The notes beneath the pieces are model-generated. The model saw only the letters and a program-made list of their open reading frames with translations. It made no database searches and had not been told where the DNA came from. This document shows positions 28,446 through 38,500 of a DNA stretch of 64,000 nt, piece after piece. Numbering within the stretch: position 1 is the first letter of the stretch; each line of letters opens with the position of its first letter. Where the stretch lies: NCBI GenBank assembly GCA_025454875.1, contig JALONP010000010.1, positions 29,389-93,388 of the forward strand. Reading direction: 5' to 3'. Made by a program: the position numbers and the translations under genes. This DNA is from Bacteroidia bacterium (GTDB taxonomy: Bacteria > Bacteroidota > Bacteroidia > UKL13-3).

Positions 28446-29708
28446 TTATCTTTTAAGAGGGAGTTCAACATTTTTTAATAACTCTACTTCATTGCCGTCA
28501 TGCGTCTTTACAACGGGATTTCCATCTCTTGTTAAGTTGTTAAAAACACCTTGGTCCACTTTTCCCCATAACGCATATTTGGCTTTACCCTTAAGGGTAA
28601 ATAAACCAAAATGATTTTCGGAGCCCCGCGGATTACGGGCATCTTTCCATTGCTCATCAAATGCTTCAAAATAAAAGCAAGTAATTTTTTCTTTATTGGT
28701 CCATGCCCTCATTAATTGGTAATACCTTGCTGATTTAAACTCATCACACGCTTTTGATCCTTCATTACCATAAAAGCCATCGGATTGGGTTGCCCAACCT
28801 GTTTCGCCAATATGAATGGGCTTGTTGATTCCAATTGACTTCATGTAATTTTTTACATTTAAATACTGGCTTTTAGCATAATTGAGTGAACGCACCATTA
28901 AGCTGTCTATCTGTACTTCTTTTGATAAACTTTCTTCATTGCTATCCACGTACCAAAACGATGGATTATAGTGTGTATCGTGCATTGGGTACGTATGTAT
29001 CGAAACGTAATCAACTGCTTGGTATAATTTGGTTAAATCTTCTACATGGTATGATGAATCACCTCCCCCCCAAGATGCAAAATTATCAGAAGATGTGATC
29101 CAAATGTCTTTTGGTAACCCATTCGCTTTTTTGAGTTTCTGTAAATAATTTACCCATTTTAATATAAATGCAGGTGTCACGTAATAGCTAGTTGCCCACT
29201 TTACCATGGCTTCATTACCTACCGAAATTATTATAACAATATGGGGATACTGATTTGCCAATTCAACTGCTCTGCGAATTTCTGCAGCATTCGCTTGTTC
29301 ATTCTCTCGTTGATGATTTGGTTGGTTTTGGGTCCAAGCATTTTCACAATCAATCCATGCTCCCAGCATAACATACATTTCAAAACCCGGTTTTAACTGC
29401 TGCAATTGGGTAATCGCTTTTAATACATTACGCACTTCATCAAACTGTGTATTGTATGTACGAATGAGTTTAATGCCCATTGCATTCAAAATCATGAGGT
29501 CTTCCCTAATTTGCTCAATGCTTGGTTGAGAGTCGCGCGTGATTGTACGATAACCTCCATAACAAATGGCCAAATAATTTGAGTCACCCAAAATTTCAGA
29601 AGCTGTTTTAGACTGAGTAGGTGAATGCGGGTTTGTGTTCGGCCCACAACAAGTTAGCACAACCAAGAAGAATAGAATCAAATGATATGGTAAGCCGACC
29701 TTTTGCAT
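28446..29708 (-). CDS. GH17-type beta-1,3-glucanase lipoprotein
   Basis: The gene encodes 420 residues. The signal peptide ends VVLTCCG, giving a lipid anchor at Cys20 or Cys21. The GH17 catalytic pair is E166 (ISVGNEAMVKW) and E302 (IHIGETGWATQ). The FYFEAFDEQWKDARNPRGSENHFG block matches the cytoplasmic paralogue at 22694. A C-terminal tail of about 40 residues follows the domain. It is probably in the periplasm or on the outer surface and attacks beta-1,3-glucan chains. Its end touches the GH30 gene and its start is 4 bp from the phosphorylase gene. Confidence 0.9.
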   Translation of the reverse strand: MQKVGLPYHLILFFLVVLTCCGPNTNPHSPTQSKTASEILGDSNYLAICYGGYRTITRDSQPSIEQIREDLMILNAMGIKLIRTYNTQFDEVRNVLKAITQLQQLKPGFEMYVMLGAWIDCENAWTQNQPNHQRENEQANAAEIRRAVELANQYPHIVIIISVGNEAMVKWATSYYVTPAFILKWVNYLQKLKKANGLPKDIWITSSDNFASWGGGDSSYHVEDLTKLYQAVDYVSIHTYPMHDTHYNPSFWYVDSNEESLSKEVQIDSLMVRSLNYAKSQYLNVKNYMKSIGINKPIHIGETGWATQSDGFYGNEGSKACDEFKSARYYQLMRAWTNKEKITCFYFEAFDEQWKDARNPRGSENHFGLFTLKGKAKYALWGKVDQGVFNNLTRDGNPVVKTHDGNEVELLKNVELPLKR

Positions 29709-29712
29709 GGTG

Positions 29713-32700
29713 TTACTTCAACATTGATTGGTTTACGTATACAGTAATTTTAACAACGTCTCCTGTTCGGTTAAAAATTTGCATACTCACTTTAACGTCT
29801 AACTCAAAAGCAGGTTGCTTGATGATTGTACCATCTTGTTTTTCAATTTCCATATAATGCTCATTGGCTAAACGGTATACGATTGGTACTTGGCAAAATG
29901 TAAAACAGAGTGACCCAATTGGAGGTTCGAATATTTTGTGTTCTTTATGAATCGTAACATAACGGAATACGCGATCGCTTGTTGTAAACTCATCTTTACG
30001 TAATAAGCATGGGTTAAAATGCAAACGTCCATCCAGTACAAAAACACCCAACTCACCAAACCTACTTAAAATATCTTCTTTCACTTGGCCAGTCATGCCC
30101 GGTTGTTGCGCACCTTTGTTGCTTGGTGTATGTGAATAAGGGTCTGTAGGAAATGCTCCGTACAATTCAGGCGATTTATGTACTCCAACTCCCGCATTGA
30201 TTTCATAATAATGCTCCAATAGTCTACCGATTACTTCTGCAGATTCGTTAGCTTCGATAGCATGTAAACAAACCTCCTGAACGGCCAGCTGTAGTTTGGA
30301 AACCATATGCCAATAAATAGACCCAAGACCTTCGTATCCATAAAAAGTTCCCGAGCGACCTGTAAATGATTTATGATCAAAAACCATTTCAAATGCATCC
30401 AAAAGATGCTGTTTTTCTTCTTTGCCTATTATTCCATATTGCGCTTGGTCTAACCCATTTAATGCTGCACTTAGGTCAGCAGCATTTTTGAAATTTCCAC
30501 TAAAGTGGTAATCGCCCAATACGTCTTTTTCCACAATTGACTTATCACGGGCGTCAAGCATTTTTTGGATGAGTGTAGACTGCTTGATTATGGATTGTGG
30601 AATTTTATTTTTCTCTAAAAACTTCGGGAGCTGTTTGTTCGGATAAAGCAAATAACTGTATTGATCCTCTCGGAAAAGTGCACTTTGTTTCATACTATCC
30701 AGCAACTTGAGTGCCTCTTTGGGTGCCAGATAACCAGAGCTCAGCACTGCAACTTGCCCTTCCAACATTTCACTTAAATGGGTAATGCGAATTTGGTTAT
30801 TGTGCTCAATACTCATCAAATTGTACGCGTGGTACATGTGATCGTTACGCTTGTTGGTGTGAATGGTATGCTCAATAAATGCCAGGCTTGACTTGATAAA
30901 TGCCTTCAGCCTACGATAGGAGATGGTTCTTTTTTCGCCCCAAAAAGTTTGCTTATAAATATGTTCCCTGTAATCACTACCTGCTTGCCCAAGGCGGTCA
31001 ACAATTTCTTTTCGTTGAGAGTTATTCACTTCCCCTTTTAACAAAAATGCATATTCATCAAAAATGGCATGTATCTTTTTAAAGAAGATGATTAACTCAT
31101 TTGACAACGGAATACGTTCGTCATCGTTTTGGTTGATGAGTTTATCAAAAAACACCATAAACCTTCTAAGGTAATAGAGTGTTACCATCGAAACGCCATT
31201 TCCAACAAGGGCATTGTTAGCGTCATTCCATTCAGGTCTTTGTGTATTCATCCAAATACCACCACCCGGAATAAAATTAGAAAGTTTAGATAAGACCGTT
31301 GCCAATATCTTTTCGATGAAATTAACGGTATAAATTTCATTGTTTTGCGCTGTGAGTAAGGCAGCATCTGAGCCAATAGCTTCACGCTTTTTGCGAATTT
31401 CTCTATCCAGCTTTTCGTCAAACTCGATTGTATCTTTTGCGTTATGTACAATTTGGCTGTATGTTTTAATTTTGTATGGAACATTGGCATACACAAAAAG
31501 GTCTTTGTGAAATTGGCTTTGCAATTGACCAGGATAATACCTTTCATTAATCTCCAATAATTTGAGCAGGTAAATAATTTGGTGATCGCCCCAGTAACCA
31601 ATATACGACCATGGATTGTCTGGCTCTACCGTTTCCCAATCAAATCCGCCTTTGGTTAAACGATAGGGATTGTATCCTTCAAAAGTTGATGCATTTAAAA
31701 ACTTATGAATCATGCTTTGGGTAAAAGCTGGGTATGAAATGGCAAGCGCTTCCCAATTTTGAAAAATATCTCTCCAGTTTCCTTCGTAATCTAAAATTTT
31801 AGAATGGTCGACTGCACTTCGTGTATTGATAGAAAACTTATTCCATGGCCTACTTGGATCACCATGCCTGCGGCTAAATTTGAGTGGCATGTACTCGATG
31901 CAGAGCCTTTTGAAGTGACTATCATTGACTTTGCTGTAAATATCAGACAACTCAAAAACAGTTAAGGTATCGTTCAAACCGGCTAACAATGCTTGGTGCT
32001 TTTGGTATACTTTTCTGTTTGAAGCAGCGATGAATTTAATTAAATCTCCTTTTTCAATTTGATAATTAAAGTCAAAAATCCCACCGCGCATAATATTGAA
32101 AAGGGTATTGGAAAAATGACGTGTGTCTCGGTATACATCAGCTGATAATTGAATTCCATCAGATGATGCATTTAGTTCCATTAGCCTTTGAGAACCTAGT
32201 TGAATATCAGCTTCAATTTGATTGGCTAGTTGCTTATTGCTTTTGATTTCCTGAATAAGTGCAACAATATTTGCCTGACTCTGGTTTACATCTGCTACAA
32301 TCACCCATTTTTGTTGGCCTCCGGGAGCAAGTGCAATTTCCTTGTTTACAAAATATGCTCCGCGTTCGGCTTTAACATCCTCTTCTTGGGTAATCGGTTG
32401 CTTTTTTCGAAACGCATCAAGTTGCAAAGAAGAAAGTAAATAAGCAGGATTATCCAATCCCATACTCCAAGCAATATTAGCCATTAGTGCTTCACTTGGT
32501 TCCGCTTTGTCTACTATAATGGCGCTGAGTGCAAAAATTCCCAAACCCGAGTCAGCGTCTAATTCATTGCGTTTATATGCATCAACTAAAATACTTGTTG
32601 AGTTTTGCAAATCGCTACTTACACCATCGGGCATGATGTTTTGGATACCATCAAGAATATTAACTTGGAGGGTAGTATTGCCTTTATTTTCTAAAGACGA

Positions 32701-33165
32701 TTTACGAACAAACCCATAAATATTACTTGAATTCCACTCATACCTGAAAGTGAGCGCAAAATTGTGATTGATTTCTTCGAAGATGATTTTATTGCCAATC
32801 GCACTTTTGTAAAGATTTCTGGTGATATTGTATGCACCTTGGTTGCGTTCCGAAAATGGCTCCCAAACCTGTACTTCACCATTTTGGATAATTTGAAAAA
32901 TGGATTTGGAACCCGTAACATCAAAAGATTCTGTAATCTTATCTGCCGTATAATATGGAAAAAGTGCATACTCTGCACTTTTACGACCAGCCGAAATACC
33001 GCCATTGCTTGATATGAACATCCAATGATGAGAATCACTAACAATGCTCATAAAAAATGGACGAATCTGATCATGGTTTGTTATGCAAAAGAAGTTTTCT
33101 CCTTCAATTTTGAGTCGCTTAATTTCTACTAACGATTCTTGTTTCACTTGTTTTTGAGCTGACAT
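29713..33165 (-). CDS. Large GH94/GH149-like beta-glucan phosphorylase
   Basis: The product has 1150 residues and no signal peptide. The likely general acid is D466 in EGNWRDIFQNWEAL, the motif shared by GH94 and GH149 phosphorylases. Near the C-terminus GRSGTFYGYEGLGSIYWHM and the VGVHKSPELYGAFPTDPYSHTP block lie around the phosphate-binding site. The length is far above cellobiose phosphorylase (about 800) and fits GH149 beta-1,3-glucan phosphorylases. It would convert cytoplasmic beta-1,3-gluco-oligosaccharides plus phosphate to glucose 1-phosphate, saving ATP. GH149 rather than GH94 is my inference from length and the laminarin context. Confidence 0.82.
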   Translation of the reverse strand: MSAQKQVKQESLVEIKRLKIEGENFFCITNHDQIRPFFMSIVSDSHHWMFISSNGGISAGRKSAEYALFPYYTADKITESFDVTGSKSIFQIIQNGEVQVWEPFSERNQGAYNITRNLYKSAIGNKIIFEEINHNFALTFRYEWNSSNIYGFVRKSSLENKGNTTLQVNILDGIQNIMPDGVSSDLQNSTSILVDAYKRNELDADSGLGIFALSAIIVDKAEPSEALMANIAWSMGLDNPAYLLSSLQLDAFRKKQPITQEEDVKAERGAYFVNKEIALAPGGQQKWVIVADVNQSQANIVALIQEIKSNKQLANQIEADIQLGSQRLMELNASSDGIQLSADVYRDTRHFSNTLFNIMRGGIFDFNYQIEKGDLIKFIAASNRKVYQKHQALLAGLNDTLTVFELSDIYSKVNDSHFKRLCIEYMPLKFSRRHGDPSRPWNKFSINTRSAVDHSKILDYEGNWRDIFQNWEALAISYPAFTQSMIHKFLNASTFEGYNPYRLTKGGFDWETVEPDNPWSYIGYWGDHQIIYLLKLLEINERYYPGQLQSQFHKDLFVYANVPYKIKTYSQIVHNAKDTIEFDEKLDREIRKKREAIGSDAALLTAQNNEIYTVNFIEKILATVLSKLSNFIPGGGIWMNTQRPEWNDANNALVGNGVSMVTLYYLRRFMVFFDKLINQNDDERIPLSNELIIFFKKIHAIFDEYAFLLKGEVNNSQRKEIVDRLGQAGSDYREHIYKQTFWGEKRTISYRRLKAFIKSSLAFIEHTIHTNKRNDHMYHAYNLMSIEHNNQIRITHLSEMLEGQVAVLSSGYLAPKEALKLLDSMKQSALFREDQYSYLLYPNKQLPKFLEKNKIPQSIIKQSTLIQKMLDARDKSIVEKDVLGDYHFSGNFKNAADLSAALNGLDQAQYGIIGKEEKQHLLDAFEMVFDHKSFTGRSGTFYGYEGLGSIYWHMVSKLQLAVQEVCLHAIEANESAEVIGRLLEHYYEINAGVGVHKSPELYGAFPTDPYSHTPSNKGAQQPGMTGQVKEDILSRFGELGVFVLDGRLHFNPCLLRKDEFTTSDRVFRYVTIHKEHKIFEPPIGSLCFTFCQVPIVYRLANEHYMEIEKQDGTIIKQPAFELDVKVSMQIFNRTGDVVKITVYVNQSMLK

Positions 33166-33271
33166 GAATGGGTACTTAATTTACCTTATTATTTTTTGAG
33201 AGTTAATTTTTGTAGCGTAATTATTTATGCAAATGGGTACTTGTTTTTTCATGATTACGCTTTACGCATCA

Positions 33272-34084
33272 TTATTTAAACTTGTATACCCTAACATAAT
33301 CAATAGACATGGTACCTGGAAATGGGGTATTGTCATTGGGTGGGCCTCCAAAATTTCCACCAACTGCAACATTGAGAATCATAAAAAATGGTTGGTTAAA
33401 TACCCATTCACCTTTAACTTCTGAAGGAGTGATTCTTCTATACAAATAACCATTTACAAAAAAGTCAATTTGACTTTCGTTCCATTCCACAGCATAAACA
33501 TAAAAATCAGTATCGAATCGGCTGTTTTGAAGTGCATAAGGTGTAGAGATAGCTTCACCACCTGAGTATCCAGGTCCGTGAATTGTACCATATGTAATAT
33601 TGGAAAACTTCCCTTTTTGCTCCATGATATCAATTTCACCGCACTGAGGCCAGCTCACACTGGTAATATTGTTTCCCAACATCCAAAACGCAGGCCACAT
33701 ACCCGCTCCGGTTGGTGTTTTAATGCGCGCTTCTATTTTACCATATTGTTGGGTAAATATTCCCTGTGTTTTTATTCGTGCAGAGGTATAACCCGAACCT
33801 GTTTTTCTTGCCGTGATTAGTAAATTACCTTTACCATCTAAGGATACATTCTGAGCATTGTTCGTGTACGTTTGAAGTTCATTGTTTCCCCAGCCGTTTT
33901 GGCCTGTACCCAAATCATAGGTCCATTTTTCAGCATTAGGTGCAATTCCAGAGTCACCTTCAAACTCATCACTCCAAACCAATTCGAAATTTCGTTTAGG
34001 TAAGGTTTGTACCGGCTCAACCTCGCAACTTACAAACACGGTAACTGCGATTGCCATCAATGTTATTTTATTTATATGCTTCAT
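33272..34084 (-). CDS. GH16 laminarinase-type lipoprotein
   Basis: The protein has 270 residues with a lipobox (VFVSC, Cys20). The GH16 core is complete: catalytic motif E150-I-D152-I-M-E155 in CGEIDIMEQKG, preceded by GMWPAFWMLG and followed by the HVY/AVEW-type strand. The extra Met in the ExDxxE form is typical of endo-beta-1,3-glucanases. It probably makes the first cuts in laminarin-like glucan at the cell surface or in the periplasm. It sits between the glycan-binding lipoprotein and the phosphorylase in the operon. Confidence 0.95.
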   Translation of the reverse strand: MKHINKITLMAIAVTVFVSCEVEPVQTLPKRNFELVWSDEFEGDSGIAPNAEKWTYDLGTGQNGWGNNELQTYTNNAQNVSLDGKGNLLITARKTGSGYTSARIKTQGIFTQQYGKIEARIKTPTGAGMWPAFWMLGNNITSVSWPQCGEIDIMEQKGKFSNITYGTIHGPGYSGGEAISTPYALQNSRFDTDFYVYAVEWNESQIDFFVNGYLYRRITPSEVKGEWVFNQPFFMILNVAVGGNFGGPPNDNTPFPGTMSIDYVRVYKFK

Positions 34085-34118
34085 ACATTCAATTTTTAAT
34101 CACTAATACACCTGCTTT

Positions 34119-35540
34119 TTACTTGTAGAAATAAATATTGTCGAGAATAAAATTAGGCCCGCCTGTTATAATAATTGCGCCAATATTGCCCTTCTGATTT
34201 AAGATTGCTCCATTGAGCGGTATATCAAAAGATTTCCAAACTCCAGTTTGAAATCCAGACAATGTTGTTCGTAAATCTTTATCATCACCTTGCGGATTAC
34301 CTGTATTTACATCTGTTTCAATAATTCCGTTTGCACCAATATCTCTTATTTGGATACCAATACTTGCTGCAGCATTTTCTACGTATGCGTCAATATGCAA
34401 AAATCCAAGCGTTGAGGCATCAATTGGATTTTCTGTGAACATGATTCCTGTATAATTATTGGTACTGTATTGCAGCACATTTCCAGTACTTGTGGTCAGT
34501 ACTTCGGTTACCGTAGTAGAACCTCCGAACCCAGGAGTAAAATTGCTTTCGGTAGCATTCACATAGGCATCGCTAAAAATTGATTTCACGTCAACTTGCG
34601 GTCTGGTAGGCACTGGCGCACCTGGCAAATCTCCTTTCGACTCAATAATAAGCTTACCTCTTGCAGGTACACCTTTTACAGTTGCGGTAACCTCAGCTGT
34701 TCCTTGAGCTACTACAGTTACAACACCCTTTTCATTCACTTTTACTACGGCCGTATCCGAGCTATTAAATTGATAGTACGCTGCTGATGAAATTACTTTT
34801 ACATCTTGCCCATTAACCAAATTAAATACATGGTTTAAACCTGACACATTGATAGATGAACCAATAAAGGATTTAACCGTGGTGGTTTGTCCATCCAAAA
34901 TGCGTGATGATGGATTTCCAACAGTTCCTAATTTTTCAAACTTGATTTCATCAAACCAAAGGGTATAACCTAAGCCACCTGTGGTTTGTGTGCCAGCAGC
35001 AAACCAAAAAACGCCTCTTTCATTTACAAGTATTGATGGATCCGGAATCGGAACAATCACCTTTGTCCAGTTGGTTCCAACATTGATGTTTTGAATGGCA
35101 ACTTGGTTTTTATCGCCAAGGTAATCGATTCCATAACCAACATTACCCAATTCAGTTCCTGTTGATGCCTTCACATAAAAGGTGAGTGCATCATATCCTG
35201 TTAGATTCCTGCCAACGCCATCCACTCTGAAGATTGCCCCTGCGTAAGCACCTGTTGGATCCGAATCATTGGGTACATCTATTCGAATGGATGCATTGCT
35301 TTGGTATCCTTCTTTCTCATCTACAGAAAAAACATCCGGTTTTGCATCAGCAAATGGGAAATAGAAATTGCTACCCAAACCAATAAAGTTATCGGTAAAT
35401 ACTTCAGCAGTTCGAGGGAAAGAGGGCAATACTGCGTCTTCCGACAATTTACGTTCGCAGCCTAATTGAATCATTACAACAGCAGTTATCAAACTGAACA
35501 ACGTTGCACTTTTGCCTTGAATATTCATTTTCGTTTTCAT
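34119..35540 (-). CDS. Glycan-binding lipoprotein with Big2-like domain
   Basis: The product has about 473 residues (ATG at 35540; 35528 also possible) and a lipobox (MIQLGC). Residues about 45-205 are a carbohydrate-binding-like beta-sandwich (YDALTFYVKAST ... LWFDEIKFEKLG). Residues about 215-305 resemble a Big2 immunoglobulin-like domain (YQFNSSDTAVVKVNEKGVVTVVAQGTAEVT). Residues about 310-473 share the D-V-x-SIFSDAYVNATESN start and FILDNIYFYK end with the modules of the T9SS protein at 19990. It has no catalytic motif, and it fills the place of the surface glycan-binding protein of a polysaccharide-utilisation locus. Confidence 0.8.
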   Translation of the reverse strand: MKTKMNIQGKSATLFSLITAVVMIQLGCERKLSEDAVLPSFPRTAEVFTDNFIGLGSNFYFPFADAKPDVFSVDEKEGYQSNASIRIDVPNDSDPTGAYAGAIFRVDGVGRNLTGYDALTFYVKASTGTELGNVGYGIDYLGDKNQVAIQNINVGTNWTKVIVPIPDPSILVNERGVFWFAAGTQTTGGLGYTLWFDEIKFEKLGTVGNPSSRILDGQTTTVKSFIGSSINVSGLNHVFNLVNGQDVKVISSAAYYQFNSSDTAVVKVNEKGVVTVVAQGTAEVTATVKGVPARGKLIIESKGDLPGAPVPTRPQVDVKSIFSDAYVNATESNFTPGFGGSTTVTEVLTTSTGNVLQYSTNNYTGIMFTENPIDASTLGFLHIDAYVENAAASIGIQIRDIGANGIIETDVNTGNPQGDDKDLRTTLSGFQTGVWKSFDIPLNGAILNQKGNIGAIIITGGPNFILDNIYFYK

Positions 35541-35559
35541 ATATCAGGATTGAACTTGA

Positions 35560-38500
35560 TTAGTTGTTAATATTAATTTGTACATAGGTTCGTATTTCCC
35601 ATTCATTGCCATTCGGAAAACCAATTGCTCTTGGATCAGCAACAAACTGACCGAGTGGATTCAGTGAAGTTGTGGGTGCATACCTATTTGAATATTGATC
35701 CAATGTGCGGTATGTGGTGCGAATACCAAGTTTGGTTCCCGGCATCATAAACCAATCGGGCTTGCTTACCTCTATTGATAAATCGCCAATAAGTTGAAGC
35801 GGAAAGGTTTGGTTAAAATCGCGGTGGTAATCAAAAGGCCCCCAATCATCAATTCGTGCAATGGTAATAAGTTTCAACTTTTTGTAAATAGTGCGTACAT
35901 CAATCCCATATCGTTGAATGGTTCTGGTATCACTTCCATTTGCTTGTCCATTTCCACAATACATATTTCCAATCACACCAAAATGTGGTCTCAACTTGGA
36001 AACCATTCTCACATTTACTTCCCATAAATCTTGGGCAGGTGCTGAACCTGGGAAAACGAAAGTGGTACGACCGTTTCCTAAGATACCAATTGCCGCATCT
36101 TGCACTGTTGGTAAATGCCTAAATACAAAACCTGTGCTCATTGCAAATTTGGCATCTTCCATTCGGTCATTGTCCCACTCATACATCCATGTTGCAGGAG
36201 TTGGATCAAAAGTAAGTAAGAGTTCTCCTGCCATTGTTTCCCTGTTTCCTCTTACCGAAAAAGGATCATCTAAGATATTGCGTGGGCGAGCAGGAGCAGC
36301 AAATTCAGGACCTATCGGACCTACGAGTGGTTTTTGATACAAGAAGTTTGGTGCAACTTGAAACTTCCCAATATTATAGGTAAAGCCAGTAAGTGCATTG
36401 TACATGTTACCACTTCCAATATCTTTAAGCACCCATCCTGTAAACGTTTTGGTTTGATCAACTCCGCCATTGGCAACCAAACCCATATACGATGCAAGGC
36501 CATACCACCTGATTGCGCCAAATGAATATGTGAACTTTACTTTTCCACCAAAATTATCTGTAGTTTTTATTTTATCCTCGTAAACAATGCCATCTTCCTC
36601 CATCTGAAAAGCCCTTCCGTTCAATGGTTGTCCACCCCAAATACCACCAACATCAAATGTGAAACTTTCCATTTTTTTACCAATCACAAAAGTTAGCCTT
36701 CTGGTTTTGGGAACGGGCACTGCAAATGAACTTTGAAGATTGGTTCGTTGTACCACATCTTCGTGGAAGATACCTGTAAGGTCTAAGCCCGCTACTTTCT
36801 TGCTATACTTAATTAAGAATGCGGGGTTGGCTCCCCACCACAATTCAGGTCCAAATGCAACTTTCAATCCTTGAAACTTTCTCTTGCCTTCTATTTCGGC
36901 TCCAAAAGGTGCTATACCGTTGTAAATATCAATATTGGCTCCATAGTTTGCTTCTGGGTACAATCCAAAAAAATCGCCTTCATAACCCCAATGGTAATGT
37001 CCTGTGCGGTAAAAACCTTTCACTTTAAAGTCTCTTCCATCCCAAGTATAATCAGCTTTATACAACTGAATTCTATTATTATCTGAAATTTGCACCGGAC
37101 CGTTAGGGGTAGATACCGTTACTGGGCGTCCCCTGTTTTCATAAAAAATTTCATCAATAGGTTTAGTGGCAACATTTCCTAAGATGTTAAACTGCACGTT
37201 CGCTCTTACATTGGGTGCAGGCCGGGCAGTTACACCAATATTAAACGATTCCATATGGTCAAAACCGAGTGCATTGGGATACGTTGTTGGTGTTGATGAA
37301 CTTGCAGTTGCTGGCGTAGAAATGAGGCTTCCTCCTGTTTGATAAGTATTAAAATTGGCTTGTAAATTACTTAAATACAATTTGCCCTTTTCTTTCGACT
37401 CAAGTGCTGCTTTATCACCTCTTGCTCTTAGTGAAACATCTGCAATGGAAATTGCATTGAGGGTTGTTGTCACAGATTCTTGACTTGAAGCGTATGGATT
37501 GATTTGGTGCACCCGCTGCAACGCATAATAAGCAGCTCTTGGATAAAGTTCATAAATACCACGCTCATTTGTTTGTCCTTTTGCACAAATCCCAAACCAC
37601 TCTTCGTTCATGTTGTTTTCGCCATTTACAAAATCATTGCTGTATCCTCCATTCGACCATGAGGCGGTAACATCGTGCTCTTCCAAATTCAAGGTTTGCC
37701 CTGTTTTCCACCAGCCATCACTAAATTGAAAAGTAAAACCTCCCAAACTATTGTTGTTTTTACCCATTCCATCAGCATTGTTGTATATCTCTTGCCAATT
37801 ACTTACCAAAACCTTTGCTTGGTATTCTTGATCTTCTTTGTTGGCTCTCGTATTGTATGCATCCGAACCAAATTCGGTGAGCAATACAGGCATGTTTAAT
37901 TCTGTTTTCACACGTTCATACAAATCAGTGAACGTCATTCCACGATAACAATTGATGCCTAGGATATCAACATCTTTGCACTCTTTCGCAATAATTTCGG
38001 CAAATAACAAATCGCCATTGCAAATTGCTATCGGGTGGTTTTTATCCAACTCCTTTGATTCTTTTGCGGCAGTATTAAACAGCCTGTACAAATGGTATGC
38101 ATCTTTGGTGGAGTTCCGATCGGCAAATGGAATATTTTCTGTTTCAGCTCCTCTCCAAAAAAGTCCGTAGTTGTTTTCATTACCCAATAAGAAAAGCAAA
38201 ATGCCGGGTGTTTCTTTGTACTCCAAAATCATTTCTTTGGTTTCTTTGAGTACAATTTCTTGCACTAATGGATTAGAATAATCTGTATTGGGTTCCCATT
38301 TGCCATTAATGGTTAATCCATACCTACCAAACGAATAATTTAGCATGGTGTAAATACCATACTTCTCATAAATATACTTCACCCATCTTGCAGGAACACC
38401 TGTGTACTGGCGAATTGCATTTACGCCCATGTTTTTGAGTAGAGGCATTTCATAATCCAACGCAGCCATAATTACATCATCTGATTGTTTCCATAAACTG

